From Halorhabdus rudnickae (GTDB lineage: Archaea; Halobacteriota; Halobacteria; Halobacteriales; Haloarculaceae), in contig NZ_CAAHFB010000001.1 in assembly GCF_900880625.1 (NCBI RefSeq), positions 1,054,001 to 1,118,000 of the forward strand: 64,000 bases of DNA. The letters run 5' to 3'. The translations under genes were made by a program, and so were the position numbers. The notes beneath the pieces were generated by a model. It was not told the origin of the DNA and made no database searches. It worked only from the letters and a program-made list of their open reading frames with translations. How positions within the stretch are numbered: position 1 is the stretch's first letter; each line of letters starts with the position of its first letter. This document shows positions 54,675 to 64,000 of this stretch, piece by piece.

Positions 54675-54962
54675 TCACTCCTCGAGGCTTTCTATCAGCG
54701 CCTCAAGCGTCCCGACGTGCTCCTCGAACTTTTCACGGCCGTGATCGGTCAGCTCGTAGGTCGTCTGTGGTTTGTTCTCGACGAACTGTTTCTCGACATC
54801 GACGCAGTCGGCATCCTCGAGTCTGTTCATGTGACTGGCGAGGTTTCCCTCGGTCACGTCCAGTTCCTCAGTGATGTCCGAGAAGCTCGACTCGCCGTGT
54901 CGGTAGAGATAGGCAAACAGTTGGAGCCGCGTCGGCTGATGGACGAGTTTGTCGAAGTCCAT
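54675..54962 (-). CDS. Winged-helix regulator of the ABC-2 operon
   Basis: 95 residues from MDFDKLVHQPTRLQLFAYLY (a GTG two codons upstream is an alternative). The helix-turn-helix is SFSDITEELDVTEGNLASHM, with a wing containing ENKPQTTYELTDHGREKFEE; this is the MarR/PadR-like form seen in regulators of small ABC exporters. It starts two bases after the stop of the membrane-protein gene, so it is the last gene of the ATPase-permease-membrane protein-regulator operon and probably controls it. Confidence 0.88.
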   Translation of the reverse strand: MDFDKLVHQPTRLQLFAYLYRHGESSFSDITEELDVTEGNLASHMNRLEDADCVDVEKQFVENKPQTTYELTDHGREKFEEHVGTLEALIESLEE

Positions 54963-54964
54963 GG

Positions 54965-55594
54965 TCACCGTGTCAGGTAGACGTAGGCCAGGACGGCATA
55001 CAGGGCGAACAGGGCGCCGAAGATGCCAAGGCCGAGGTATCGCAGGACGTCGACGTACGGGAGCATCGACGCGAAGACGAGCGTCCAGGCCCCGCCGACG
55101 TAGAAGACCAGCCGGTCGCGTCGGCGGACGCGATAAGCCGACAGGACGACACCCGAAAGCAACAACGCGAGCCCGAGGACAGCGAGTACAATCCCGAAGT
55201 ATAGCAGCGCCCGGTCGAGCCCGCCGACCTGCCCGGCGACCTCACCTGGGACACTGGAGACGGCGACGAGGAACACACCCAGCGACCCGAAGAGGGCGCG
55301 CCAGCTTGGCGCGGTCTCTGGGGCGTCCGTCTTGGGGAGTCTCGCGGCCATCAGCCACAACGTCAGGACGGCCACGATGACGAATCCACCCCAGATGACG
55401 ACGTATGCCGTCGCGGAAATGCTCTCGTGAAAGAAAAACGTCACCTGGACGGCGATCGCGACAGTGCCGACGAGGATGCCCGCGAGCAACCACAGCCGCG
55501 CTCGCCCCGGATATCGCTCGGTGAGTCCCATCGCGCCCCTGATATCGTCGAGTTGTCGCTGAAGATCCGCCGGATTCACGTCGGTATCACTCAT
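54965..55594 (-). CDS. Six-helix membrane protein of the ABC-2 operon
   Basis: 209 residues from MSDTDVNPADLQRQLDDIRG; the longer frame upstream runs through the permease gene in another phase and is rejected. A cytosolic helix (about 1-25) precedes six hydrophobic segments at roughly 35-55, 64-86, 98-118, 126-150, 158-178 and 185-207. No family name is certain. Similar genes often sit between an ABC-2 permease and a winged-helix regulator in haloarchaea, so it probably assists or senses for the exporter. Confidence 0.78.
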   Translation of the reverse strand: MSDTDVNPADLQRQLDDIRGAMGLTERYPGRARLWLLAGILVGTVAIAVQVTFFFHESISATAYVVIWGGFVIVAVLTLWLMAARLPKTDAPETAPSWRALFGSLGVFLVAVSSVPGEVAGQVGGLDRALLYFGIVLAVLGLALLLSGVVLSAYRVRRRDRLVFYVGGAWTLVFASMLPYVDVLRYLGLGIFGALFALYAVLAYVYLTR

Positions 55595-55601
55595 GGAGCG
55601 G

Positions 55602-56438
55602 TCACCCCAGTTCTGCACCCCGGAAGCGCCAGTATCCGACCGCCAGGGGGCCGACAGTCCACGCCAGCAAGAGCACGACGCTGAACCAGGGCTCGAGATA
55701 GAACGGCTGCGATGGCGCCTGCGCGGGGAGTTGAGGGTAGGCGGCCGGGTCAAAGATGAGATACATCGTGTTCAGATATGATCCCGCAGGAGTGAGGTTG
55801 AACACGAAAGAGTAGAACTCATCGGCCAGTCCGATCCCCAGGGTTTCCTCGAAGAGGAACCGCAACGCGGCGACCAGCGAGAAGTCCCCAAAGACGATGA
55901 GCACGTCCGTGAGAACGTAGAAGCTAGCTGCACCGGCGATCGCCCGCGACCGAGTACGGGTCGCCGCCGAGATGGCGATCGACGGGCCGACGTATGCGCC
56001 GACGAACACGATAGAGAGGACGACGAAGGCGCCAGAGACGCCCAATTCAAGACTGGGGTACATGACGGCAACGATACCGCCTCCAACGAGAAACGCGACG
56101 AGTAGCGATCCCAGGATAAGGAGTCCACGCGAGAGAAACTTCCCGGCCACGACAGCCGCCCGCGACGTCGGCTGACTCAGCAAGAACGCGACCGTATTGG
56201 ATTCGCGCTCGCCCGCCACTGCCAGGTAACTGGCCGCGATCGCCACCGGCGGAAGCAACAGCGTCGTCATGAAAAACTGGTTGAACACCGCCTGGCGGAC
56301 GTCTGGTGCGGCGGCTGTCCCCTCTGCGTAGAGGACCAGTGCAGTGAACGCCACGTACATGCCCATGACGCCCCACAGGAGTTTCGACCGACGGATGTCC
56401 CGGAAGTCGTTCCGTGCGATGGTCAGTGTCTGGTTCAT
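55602..56438 (-). CDS. ABC-2-type transporter permease
   Basis: 278 residues with about six helices and the N-terminal MNQTLTIARNDFRDIRRSKL typical of NosY/ABC-2 permeases. Further family features are VAGERESNTVAFLLSQPTSR and the C-terminal LLLAWTVGPLAVGYWRFRGAEL. It overlaps the ATPase gene by four bases and forms the membrane part of an exporter. Substrate unknown. Confidence 0.92.
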   Translation of the reverse strand: MNQTLTIARNDFRDIRRSKLLWGVMGMYVAFTALVLYAEGTAAAPDVRQAVFNQFFMTTLLLPPVAIAASYLAVAGERESNTVAFLLSQPTSRAAVVAGKFLSRGLLILGSLLVAFLVGGGIVAVMYPSLELGVSGAFVVLSIVFVGAYVGPSIAISAATRTRSRAIAGAASFYVLTDVLIVFGDFSLVAALRFLFEETLGIGLADEFYSFVFNLTPAGSYLNTMYLIFDPAAYPQLPAQAPSQPFYLEPWFSVVLLLAWTVGPLAVGYWRFRGAELG

Positions 56439-57400
56439 GCTGGTACCTCCGGTGATGGCTCTGGAGGTTCGTCCGTCTCGTCGCCCCGGGGCGTGCCCGT
56501 TTGCCCGTTTGCGTACCGGTCGAATAATGCCTCTAGCGACGCCGGTTCGGAGATGACGTCTTCGATCTCCGCGACGCGATCCACCCGGCGGATGACGTCG
56601 ATCTTCGCACTCGCATCGGTGACGAGTACCGAGAGCGTGCTGTCTTCGACGCTTGAGGACGCGACCCCGGCCATCTCGCTGAGGTCAAGCCCGGGAGGCA
56701 TCTCCTCGACACGGATCGAAAGCGGGGAGTGAGTCTCAGTACCGTCGCGGAGTTCGTCTATCGTCCCCTCGGCGACCAGACCCCCATCGACGAGGATCCC
56801 GATTCGATCACAGACAGCCTCGACCTCCGAAAGGATGTGACTGGAGAAAAATACCGTCGTCCCGTCGGCGGCTTCCTCCCGGGTTAACTTCCGTAACTCC
56901 CCCATTCCCTGGGGATCGAGTCCGGACGACGGCTCGTCGAGGATCAACAGATCGGGATCGCCGACCAGTGCGCAAGCAAGCGCGAGACGTTGCTCCATGC
57001 CTGTCGAGAACTCGCCGGCTGTACGATCCCAGGCAGCCTCCTCGAGGCCCACTCTGTCCAGAAGGGCGTCCGGGTCGACAGTTACGTCCTTGAGATCCGC
57101 TGCGTAGCTGACGTGCTCGCGGGCGGTAAGTCGCTCGTACGGCGAGAACGCCTCCGGAAGGACGCCGATCCGGCGACGAATCGCCCGAGACTCGCTGACG
57201 ATGTCGTGACCGAGCACCGACGCCGACCCAGCCGACGGATCGAGGAACCCCAACAGGAGGTTGATCGTCGTCGACTTGCCAGCACCGTTCGGGCCGAGGA
57301 ACCCGTAGACCGCTCCGGACTCGACAGTCAGATCGAGTCCGTCGAGCGCCCGCACGTCGCCGAAGTCCTTTGTCAGATCGTCGATCTGGATGGCAGTCAT
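56435..57400 (-). CDS. ABC-2 transporter ATP-binding protein
   Basis: 321 residues from MTAIQIDDLTKDFGDVRALD; 21 upstream in-frame codons are not conserved. The motifs are Walker A GPNGAGKST, Q-loop LPEAFSPYERLTA, signature variant FSTGMEQR, Walker B LLILDEPSSGLDPQG and H-loop SSHILSEVEAV. A C-terminal regulatory extension runs from about residue 225. It is first in the four-gene operon and pairs with the ABC-2 permease. Confidence 0.94.
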   Translation of the reverse strand: MTAIQIDDLTKDFGDVRALDGLDLTVESGAVYGFLGPNGAGKSTTINLLLGFLDPSAGSASVLGHDIVSESRAIRRRIGVLPEAFSPYERLTAREHVSYAADLKDVTVDPDALLDRVGLEEAAWDRTAGEFSTGMEQRLALACALVGDPDLLILDEPSSGLDPQGMGELRKLTREEAADGTTVFFSSHILSEVEAVCDRIGILVDGGLVAEGTIDELRDGTETHSPLSIRVEEMPPGLDLSEMAGVASSSVEDSTLSVLVTDASAKIDVIRRVDRVAEIEDVISEPASLEALFDRYANGQTGTPRGDETDEPPEPSPEVPA

Positions 57401-57774
57401 CCGCGGATACCCCCGATCGGATGACAGTTCGCGTCTCGGAACGATACGACTCGGCTCTCGCAACGGGCTGTACTACGGAGACTCGTGGAGGGGGCCGCCA
57501 CGGCAGCAGAGTACATTCGTACGATTTCACTGTCCGTCCGCTGTCAAATAAGGTTTGCGCCACAAAGCAACTTTCCGACGCAAAGTCGCATGGCTTGGGA
57601 AGGACAAACTCCACTCGACCGGCGTCTTCCAGCGGAAACACAGTAGCCGAAAATAGAAGGCTGAATTCGACCAGCAGTGTCCAGAAACGCGGACACGTAC
57701 TACACTGGGGCGTTCAAAGTGTCTGTAACTACATTGCGTGTGCGCCCAGCCAGCCCCACAACGAGAACCAACGG
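57401..57774. other. Gap between spt5 and the ABC-2 operon
   Basis: About 370 bases holding the upstream region of the ABC-2 ATPase gene on one side and the 3' end of spt5 on the other. Open frames on the + strand lack any family pattern. No palindrome or insertion-sequence end was noticed. Confidence 0.5.
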
Positions 57775-58212
57775 TTACCGCTCTTCTGAATCGAGAACTC
57801 GAATCTGGTCCCCACGGACAGTAACTGGAATCGGAACCGTCGCCTCGTACAGTTCGACAGTCACCTGGTCTTTGCCTTCGTCGATGCGCTGAACTTGGGC
57901 CTTCTCACCCTTGAACGGTCCGGCGACGAGTTCGACGATGTCGCCTTCGGCGATGCCCTCGACATCGGGTTTCGGTGAGAGGAAGTGCTCGACCTCCGTG
58001 ATCGAGGACTCACCCTGGACGACGCCGTTAGCGTGGGGGATCTCGTCGAGGATCCGTTCGAACACCGAGGCGTCGTCAGCCTCGACCATCACGTACGAGG
58101 TCAGACTGTCCGGGGCAAGGGCCGCGTGGACTGACTCCTCCTCGCGGTTGATGATCATATCCGCGACAGTGCGTTCCTGGCTAGCTGTGGTCTTGACGGC
58201 GTAGATTCCCAT
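57775..58212 (-). CDS. spt5: Transcription elongation factor Spt5 (NusG)
   Basis: 145 residues from MGIYAVKTTASQERTVADMI. The NGN domain (about 1-85) is followed by a KOW domain with EGDIVELVAGPFKGEKAQVQ. It binds the RNA polymerase clamp and supports processive transcription, normally with Spt4. It overlaps secE by one base, the usual archaeal secE-spt5 pair. The longer frame upstream is the antisense-phase read of secE and is rejected. Confidence 0.96.
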   Translation of the reverse strand: MGIYAVKTTASQERTVADMIINREEESVHAALAPDSLTSYVMVEADDASVFERILDEIPHANGVVQGESSITEVEHFLSPKPDVEGIAEGDIVELVAGPFKGEKAQVQRIDEGKDQVTVELYEATVPIPVTVRGDQIRVLDSEER

Positions 58213-58385
58213 CAGATACCACCCGGAACGAACGTCATCACAACGAAGATGAGGAACCCGAGCAGTCCGACCAGCAGGATGCCCGCGCCCGCGATCTTCG
58301 CGACCTGGCTGAACTCCTGCCAGGACGGGGTGCTCGCGAGCTTCAGCACCCGCACGTACGACGTGAGATCGTAGGGTACGTCCAT
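58212..58385 (-). CDS. secE: Protein translocase subunit SecE (Sec61 gamma)
   Basis: 57 residues, short enough to be missed by ORF callers. It reads MDVPYDLTSYVRVLKLASTP, a conserved amphipathic helix, then WQEFSQVAKIAGAGILLVGL and one membrane helix ending ...VMTFVPGGI. This is the normal size and layout of archaeal SecE, which clamps SecY in the translocon. Its stop codon shares a base with the spt5 start, giving tight coupling. Confidence 0.93.
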   Translation of the reverse strand: MDVPYDLTSYVRVLKLASTPSWQEFSQVAKIAGAGILLVGLLGFLIFVVMTFVPGGI

Positions 58386-58570
58386 AGGAGGTGCTATCCG
58401 CTGATGGCTTTTCTATATTGTGATGCACGCCGAATGTTCGTCCGTGCATTGGCTAGGAGGTAATTGCTGACACGAATCAAAACTCGTCCAGCAATTGCAA
58501 CAGCGAGGCAGGGACCGAATCGATTCGTCGAACGGTGAGGACTCATCCGGCGAGACAGTTCCAATCGCTA

Positions 58571-60979
58571 CTATCGTTCGTCTTCGTTCGTCTCGCTAGT
58601 TTCGAATTGCTCGATGAGATCTCTGAGATCGGTCGCTTGGCTGGAGAGTGTCTCGATACGTTCCGAGACTTCCGTGATAGAAGCCGTCTGCTCTTCGGAA
58701 GCTCCAGCGACGTTTTCGGCTTCGGCGGCCGTCTCCTCGCTGATCGACCCGACTTCGTCGGCCATCGCGACCACTTCTTCGGTCGAGGCCGCCTGTTCGT
58801 CAGTCGCATCGCTGATCGCTTGCACACCGTCGTTCGCTTCTTCGATCTGGCGAACGATGTCAGTCAGCGTCTCCGCCGCGTTATCGACTGTCTCCTTCCC
58901 TGTCTCGACGCTTTCGTCCATCTCCCGAATATCTGCCACCGTGTCGTTTGTCCGGGACTGGACTGTTTCGATCAGCGACTCGATGTCGTTGGTGGCTTCC
59001 TGCGTCTCTTCGGCGAGCGTCTTGATCTCGTTGGCCACGACCTCGAAGCCTTGGCCTGCCTCACCCGCGCGACTCGCCTCGATCGAGGCGTTCAACGCGA
59101 GCATATTCGTTTGATCGGCGATATCGTCGATCAGCGTCGTGACTTCACCGATCCGATCCATCTCGGCCGCGAGAGCCTCGACTTGCTCGATAGCCTCGGT
59201 GGATTTCCGTTCGATCGTCTCGATCTCCGCGGCTGCCCGCTGAGCGGACGTGCGGCCGGATTCACCAGCTTCGACGGCCGACTTTGACTTCGCTGCGACT
59301 TCATCTGTCGATGAGGTGATCTCTTCGACCGTTGCCGAGAGATCGGTCATCTCCTGAGAGACCTGCTGGATGTTCTCGTTCTGTCGATCGGCCCCTTCGG
59401 CGATCTGCTGGACCGATTGACTCACCTGTTCGCTAGCGGACTTTATTTCCTGGGTGCTCGCGGTGATCGTGTCCGTCGACGTATCGACAGTCCCGGCGAA
59501 CTCTTCGAGACGCTCGATCGTCGCTTCCAGTTCGGCGACCATGTCGTTGAAGTTTTCGGCGATCTCAACCATCGCTTCGTACTCGCTGTCGGTATCCATC
59601 CGCTGAGTGAGATCGCCCGCAGCTGCCCGATCCATCACGGCACTGAACTCGGTGGCCTTCGCTTCGAGCGCCGAGGCCATCGATTCCGCGTCCTCCTTTG
59701 CCGCCTCGGCATCGTCTCGTGCTTGCTCGACATCAGTGATCAGTGTCTGGATGTCTTGCCCCATCTCGTCGAGGGCCTTTCCGAACTCACCGGGGACCTC
59801 CTCCTCGAGGACCGGATCGTCGAACCGCTGCTCTGCAAGCGCGTCAGCCTGCTCGGCGGCAGTCGTCAAGTATGCCTGCATCGACGCGAACGAGTCGTAT
59901 AGCTGGCCCATTTCGTCGACACGAGTCGTCTCGGGGAGCGTACTGTTGATATCACCGTTCGCGATGTCTTCGGCCGTTTCGGCGACAGTTGCGAGCGATT
60001 GTGCAGTCCCACGACCGATCGTCACCCCGACGAGTATCAACGTGCCGACAGCCAGCGCGACGAGTAACCCGATGTTCTGGGACACGGCAGATTGCAGTGC
60101 GAACGCGCGATCCGACGGGACGTGATAGAGAAGGGCCCATTCGGTCCCGGTGATCGGTGTATATGCCATTACGTACTCGCCTTCGCCCATCCCCGTACCC
60201 GCGGAGACGCGTTCGTATCCCGTCTCACCGTTGAGCGCGGCATCGACACTCTCCGATCCAGTGTTGCCAGTCGCTTCGAACTGTTCGAGTATCGATGCCT
60301 TTCGGTTGTCCAGGATGATCGTTCGGTCGGAGCTGACGACTTTCACGTCTCCAGTCGCGAACGGGGACGTGAACTCGTGAGACCGCGCTTGAAGAGACAC
60401 TGTCAGCACGACAGACTCCGTCTCACTGACGGGCTGGACGAATGCCAGGACATCCTGACCTTCGCTTTCGTATGGCGGGGACGTTCCCGTCGGACCGGAC
60501 GTGACGATCGCACCGCTACTGTCGGTCCATGCCGCCTCGACACTGGCAAGCGACGCCCCGGTCAGATCGTCATCAGTACTGGCGATGACCTCACCTTCCG
60601 CGGTCGTCACGTAGTGCAACGCCCGGACATCGGCCGGTAATCCGATGAGTTTCCCTTCGAGCCATCGCTGGTGGGCTGACGGCGAGAGCGATTCCGAACG
60701 GTCGCTGATCGTGTCTGCAAGGAACAATGTCGTCGACTGTTTGGTTGCAGCCCACTTCGAGATCGAATTGGCTTGCGAGTCCGCAACGCCACGGATCTGT
60801 TCTTCAGTCTGGGACTCGACGAGTCCGCCAGTCTGGAAGTGAATCACCACACCGCCAACGACGAGGACGGCCACCACAACCAGCAACAGCACACCGAACT
60901 TCGCGGCGTAGCGACGTCTGATAACGTCCGGAAGCGCGCTTTCGATCGCCACCACGAATCGCTTGCGAAGAGAGCTCAT
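58571..60979 (-). CDS. Halobacterial transducer (BasT-like methyl-accepting protein)
   Basis: 802 residues. A first membrane helix lies at about 26-48 and an extracellular sensor to about 295. The second helix is [20 protein letters not shown], followed by a HAMP with [18 protein letters not shown], a second HAMP near 450-500, and a full signalling coiled coil from about 498 to the end. The tip ([35 protein letters not shown]) is intact near 620-650, with Glu/Gln-rich methylation heptads on both arms. It overlaps the binding-protein gene by four bases, as in Halobacterium BasB-BasT, so it should sense that protein's ligand and signal to CheA/CheW. Confidence 0.94.
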   Translation of the reverse strand: MSSLRKRFVVAIESALPDVIRRRYAAKFGVLLLVVVAVLVVGGVVIHFQTGGLVESQTEEQIRGVADSQANSISKWAATKQSTTLFLADTISDRSESLSPSAHQRWLEGKLIGLPADVRALHYVTTAEGEVIASTDDDLTGASLASVEAAWTDSSGAIVTSGPTGTSPPYESEGQDVLAFVQPVSETESVVLTVSLQARSHEFTSPFATGDVKVVSSDRTIILDNRKASILEQFEATGNTGSESVDAALNGETGYERVSAGTGMGEGEYVMAYTPITGTEWALLYHVPSDRAFALQSAVSQNIGLLVALAVGTLILVGVTIGRGTAQSLATVAETAEDIANGDINSTLPETTRVDEMGQLYDSFASMQAYLTTAAEQADALAEQRFDDPVLEEEVPGEFGKALDEMGQDIQTLITDVEQARDDAEAAKEDAESMASALEAKATEFSAVMDRAAAGDLTQRMDTDSEYEAMVEIAENFNDMVAELEATIERLEEFAGTVDTSTDTITASTQEIKSASEQVSQSVQQIAEGADRQNENIQQVSQEMTDLSATVEEITSSTDEVAAKSKSAVEAGESGRTSAQRAAAEIETIERKSTEAIEQVEALAAEMDRIGEVTTLIDDIADQTNMLALNASIEASRAGEAGQGFEVVANEIKTLAEETQEATNDIESLIETVQSRTNDTVADIREMDESVETGKETVDNAAETLTDIVRQIEEANDGVQAISDATDEQAASTEEVVAMADEVGSISEETAAEAENVAGASEEQTASITEVSERIETLSSQATDLRDLIEQFETSETNEDER

Positions 60980-62211
60980 TGGTCACCACCCGATTGGAAG
61001 AACTGGGGTTGTAGCAGTTCCAAAGACTCGACTGACCCGTCAGTGACGCGCTGAACCAGGTACGAACTCAACGGCTCCAAATTCGCTGTCAAATCGACGC
61101 TGCCGGACGCCCCCTGATAGTTGATTTCCCTCCCGGCTTCGATAAGTGACCGAACACGGTCGAAGTCACCGACTGAAACGGTATGGCCCGTGCCACTGGA
61201 GACCGACCGGAGCGTCTCGGCGATGGCCGGGCCGCTGGCATCGCCAGCCTTCTCGGCTGCAGCAGCCATCAAAAACAGCGCGTCGTAGGCGTTTGCAGCG
61301 TAGGTTTCGAGCTCGTCGATGTCCGACAGTCGCCGAACCAGGTCGAAGTATCCGTCCGTCCTGTTCGAGGAAAGCGACGCGCTGTAGAACCCCTCGTAAT
61401 ACGATGGGATATCTCCCCCGAACATTCCTGCCGAGAACACCCAGGGAACGTCGTAGTCGGATTGGGCATACGCATCGAGAACTCCACGCTCCTGCCCGGA
61501 AACACTGGTAAAGGCTACGGCGTCCGGGTCGTTTTCGAAGACGGTTTCGATCGTGTCGCTGAACGTTTCAGCACCTGGATCGTAGCGAACGTCGGCGACG
61601 ACCGACGCATCGAGGGACTGACGGAGTGCCGCAGCGAGTCCGGAACCGAACGAGTTGTCGATACTCAGCACTGTGACCGAATCCGCGTCGAGGTAGATCG
61701 AGCTATCGATGACTTTCGCCATCACCGCTGCTTGAATCCCGTCGTTTGGCACAGTCCGCCCGAAGTACTTTCGCCCGTCGGCCTGACCAGCAGTCGACAG
61801 TTGTGGGGCGGTGCTAGCGTAGCTAACCATCATGACGCTATCGGTAGTCGCCTCGGGTGCCAACGCGATCGACACGTCGCTGACGAGTCCACCGACAAGC
61901 CCGACGATCCCGCGATCGACGAGCGACTGATACTGTTCGGTTGCGACATCCACGTCCGCTTCTGTATCGAGGACAGTCAGCTCGACCTCTTTGCCATTGA
62001 TTCCACCGGCGTCGTTGATATCTTTCGTGGCTTGCTCGACCGTGCGTTTCGCATCTCTCCCCAATGTTTCGAGATCACCGCTGAGCGGTGCCAAGGCCCC
62101 AAATTCGATCGTACCTCCCGATCCTGAAGGCAGGTTCTGGCACCCAGAAAGGACTGTGGCCGCTCCCAAGCCAGAAAGCCGTCCGAGGTATTTTCGCCTA
62201 GTCGTTCCCAT
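60976..62211 (-). CDS. Type I periplasmic-binding lipoprotein for chemotaxis (BasB-like)
   Basis: 411 residues. A Tat-type signal ([17 protein letters not shown]) leads to lipobox Cys24 (LSGC). The mature part is a Leu/Ile/Val-binding-protein fold: [54 protein letters not shown]. There is no permease or ATPase nearby, but the transducer gene overlaps its stop by four bases. This matches the BasB/BasT pair for branched-chain amino acid taxis in Halobacterium, though the ligand here is not proven. A TATA-like GTATTTG lies about 30 bases before the ATG. Confidence 0.92.
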   Translation of the reverse strand: MGTTRRKYLGRLSGLGAATVLSGCQNLPSGSGGTIEFGALAPLSGDLETLGRDAKRTVEQATKDINDAGGINGKEVELTVLDTEADVDVATEQYQSLVDRGIVGLVGGLVSDVSIALAPEATTDSVMMVSYASTAPQLSTAGQADGRKYFGRTVPNDGIQAAVMAKVIDSSIYLDADSVTVLSIDNSFGSGLAAALRQSLDASVVADVRYDPGAETFSDTIETVFENDPDAVAFTSVSGQERGVLDAYAQSDYDVPWVFSAGMFGGDIPSYYEGFYSASLSSNRTDGYFDLVRRLSDIDELETYAANAYDALFLMAAAAEKAGDASGPAIAETLRSVSSGTGHTVSVGDFDRVRSLIEAGREINYQGASGSVDLTANLEPLSSYLVQRVTDGSVESLELLQPQFFQSGGDQ

Positions 62212-62371
62212 GTATCGAAAATCGCGTGGTATGTCAACAAATACCTTCCGTCGCAGATATCATTGGTGATAACGAATGCACGAAAGTATGTATAGCTCGA
62301 CCGGTGGAGACATCGAAAAAACGCCATCAAACAGATAAACGAGCCGAGAAGTGTCGACCGAGATCGAAAGA

Positions 62372-63532
62372 TCACTCGACGTAATCGATATCGTCGCCCA
62401 TGCGCTGGGCGGCCTTCTCGCGTTCGGCCTCGCTCTTGCCGTAGATCTGCGGGGACTCGACGCCCGTGACGACGATCATGGTCTCCATTTCGCCCTCGTA
62501 CTCGTGGTTGACGCTGGCGCCCCAGATGATCCGGGCGTCGGGATCGATCCGGTCGTAGATTTCCTCGACGACGCCCTCGGCTTCATCGATAGACATGTCG
62601 GGACCACCGACGACGTTGACCAGCGCGGAGTTCGCGCCGTCGAACTCGACATCCAAAAGCGGCGAGCGCAGCGCCGAGCGGATCGAATCCTGGGCCTTGT
62701 TGTCGCCGTCGGATTCCCCGAGACCGATCATCGCGACGCCGCCGTTCTCCATGATCGTGCGAACGTCGGCGAAGTCGACGTTGACCAGCCCGGGCTTGGT
62801 GATGAGTTCGGTCATTCCCTTGACCGAACGCATCAACACCCGATCACAGATCTTGAAGGCGTCCTGCAGCGGCATCGACGGAGCATAATCGAGCAGGCGA
62901 TCGTTCGGCACGACGATCACCGTATCGGCGACCGAGCGCAGGCGTTCGAGACCGGCGTCGGCGTTCGCCCGTCGGCGCTCTCCCTCTGCCGTAAACGGGA
63001 TGGTGACGATCGAGATGGTCAGCGCACCGGCCTCTTGGGCGGCCTGAGCGATGACTGGGGCCGCGCCGGTCCCCGTCCCCCCGCCCAGTCCCGCGGTAAC
63101 GAACACCATGTCCGAGCCGTCGATGGACTGCTGGATGTCCTCGATGTTCTCCTGGGCAGCCTCCTCACCGATTTTGGGCACCGAGCCCGCGCCGCGACCG
63201 CCGGTACGCTTCTTGCCGATGAGAATCTTCGTGTCGGCCTTGACCTCGTCGGCGAGGTGCTGGGCGTCGGTGTTTGCCGCGACCAACTTCGCGCCGTGGA
63301 TCCCCTCTTCCATCATCCGCGTGACGGTGTTGCCGCCGGCACCACCAGCGCCGACGACCGTGATCTTCGTCTCTAAGTCCTCGACGACGTCGGCCAGCTC
63401 CTCGTCAGTCATCTGTCCCGACGTCGAAACATCCTCGGTTGTCGTCTCTGTCGTCTCCGGCGCTTGCTCGACCGGTGGTTCCGCCACGTCTTTTTCGCCC
63501 TCGTCCATGGCGTCGTCGATGATGGAGTCCAT
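62372..63532 (-). CDS. ftsZ1: Cell division protein FtsZ1
   Basis: 386 residues. An acidic N-terminal tail starting [15 protein letters not shown] is typical of haloarchaeal FtsZ1. The GTPase has the T1 loop GAGGAGGN at 61-68, the tubulin signature [12 protein letters not shown] near 145-156, and the catalytic T7-loop region [11 protein letters not shown]. FtsZ1 assembles at mid-cell and guides FtsZ2 in haloarchaeal division. It is on the same strand as secE-spt5, which usually follow it directly, but here the binding-protein/transducer pair lies between. A TAATTAT element is centred about 32 bases before the ATG. Confidence 0.97.
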   Translation of the reverse strand: MDSIIDDAMDEGEKDVAEPPVEQAPETTETTTEDVSTSGQMTDEELADVVEDLETKITVVGAGGAGGNTVTRMMEEGIHGAKLVAANTDAQHLADEVKADTKILIGKKRTGGRGAGSVPKIGEEAAQENIEDIQQSIDGSDMVFVTAGLGGGTGTGAAPVIAQAAQEAGALTISIVTIPFTAEGERRRANADAGLERLRSVADTVIVVPNDRLLDYAPSMPLQDAFKICDRVLMRSVKGMTELITKPGLVNVDFADVRTIMENGGVAMIGLGESDGDNKAQDSIRSALRSPLLDVEFDGANSALVNVVGGPDMSIDEAEGVVEEIYDRIDPDARIIWGASVNHEYEGEMETMIVVTGVESPQIYGKSEAEREKAAQRMGDDIDYVE

Positions 63533-63779
63533 ATTTAAATGACTCGTAACGGTTCAACACTAATTATCTTTCCCTTCCTGTCCGACACATGTCAGACCAC
63601 CTTCGTCGTCGTTCCGACCGTTCTCGCTCGATAGAACGACTCTACTACGACCGGGTGCCGACAACAGAGGGCAGGGCGACCACTTACAGCCGTTCGGAGT
63701 CGATCAGCGACGCCGATACGCCCCGAACACTGCAGGTTGCAGAAGGCTTTTTCTCGGTGGCGGGATAGTTCGAACCCAC

Positions 63780-64000
63780 ATGGAAAACGATCTCAATTGG
63801 GCGATCGGCGGAGAGGCCGGCGACGGGATCGATTCGACGGGCAAGATCTTCGCCCGGGCACTCTCACGGGCCGGTCGCCACGTTTTCACCTCCAAGGACT
63901 TCGCCTCGCGCATCCGGGGCGGGTACACGGCCTACAAGGTCCGAACCTCGGTCGACCGGGTCGAAAGTGTCGTCGATCGGCTCGACGTGCTGATCGCACT
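63780..64000 (+). CDS. 2-oxoacid:ferredoxin oxidoreductase alpha subunit, 3' end outside window
   Basis: Only the first 73 residues are visible. NLNWAIGGEAGDGIDSTGKI-like residues (here DLNWAIGGEAGDGIDSTGKI), SRAGRHVFTSKDFASRIRGG and TAYKVRTS are the gamma-type domain that begins the KorA/PorA alpha subunit of haloarchaea. The enzyme oxidises pyruvate or 2-oxoglutarate with ferredoxin as acceptor. It is divergent from ftsZ1 with ~247 bases between. Which oxoacid cannot be told from the fragment. Confidence 0.9.
   Translation, partial: MENDLNWAIGGEAGDGIDSTGKIFARALSRAGRHVFTSKDFASRIRGGYTAYKVRTSVDRVESVVDRLDVLIA

Noticed and set aside
57370-57789. 139-residue rightward frame between the ABC-2 ATPase gene and spt5
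   Set aside because: No domain pattern, high Ser/Thr/Asn/Arg content, and it covers the promoter side of the ATPase gene.

Overview
The window is a high-GC chromosomal stretch of an extremely halophilic archaeon (class Halobacteria). The evidence is the acidic proteome, an archaellum/chemotaxis locus, haloarchaeal transducers with twin HAMP domains, Tat lipoproteins, FtsZ1, an RdfA/SMC-related pair, haloarchaeal families such as DUF5788- and DUF5787-like proteins, IS6- and IS5-type remnants, and TATA boxes centred about 26-30 bases before start codons (leaderless transcripts). The genus cannot be fixed from this sequence alone. I saw no tRNA, rRNA or CRISPR array.

Layout. (1) 0-12.4 kb: a divergent motility locus. 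Leftward: cheW, a one-domain KaiC-like ATPase, a winged-helix regulator, a small membrane protein, an archaellin, an unnamed acidic protein, cheY, a two-domain cheC, cheD and the start of arlC/flaC. Rightward: cheB, cheA, cheR and a HEAT-repeat protein. (2) 12.4-17.8 kb: a 5'-nucleotidase-type lipoprotein, a DUF5788-like gene overlapping polX, and a small membrane protein. (3) 17.9-29 kb: a CUT1 sugar ABC operon, a transducer-like protein that has lost the CheA/CheW-binding tip, an SMC-related protein divergent from rdfA, and an IclR-type regulator. A 19-base palindrome abuts the IclR-gene promoter and recurs three times upstream of the transducer-like gene. (4) 29-41.3 kb: an island-like segment between two decayed insertion sequences. 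It carries a 948-residue protein of twenty ~44-residue helical repeats, a divergent 1464-residue protein with two non-standard P-loops and its own helical repeats, and a 656-residue HEAT-repeat protein. This is the best candidate for an undescribed system. (5) 41.5-53.7 kb: mostly housekeeping genes: Mut7-C-type protein, Nudix hydrolase, S10-like protein, M20 amidohydrolase, pilin, geranylgeranyl-reductase-type flavoprotein, 2Fe-2S ferredoxin, disulfide oxidoreductase and a PAPS-reductase-family protein. (6) 53.8-57.4 kb: a decayed Nramp transporter gene and an ABC-2 exporter operon ending in a helix-turn-helix gene. (7) 57.7-64 kb: ftsZ1, secE and spt5 on one strand, with a binding-protein/transducer pair (BasB/BasT-like) inserted between ftsZ1 and secE, then the start of a 2-oxoacid oxidoreductase alpha subunit.

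Working together. The che genes form a nearly complete phosphorelay: CheA, CheW, CheY, CheB, CheR, CheC and CheD. CheF, which links CheY to the archaellum in haloarchaea, is not in the window. The BasB/BasT-like pair would feed an amino-acid-type ligand into this relay. The tip-less transducer probably cannot do so in the usual way and, by position and shared palindromes, may instead belong to an IclR-controlled sugar-uptake unit.
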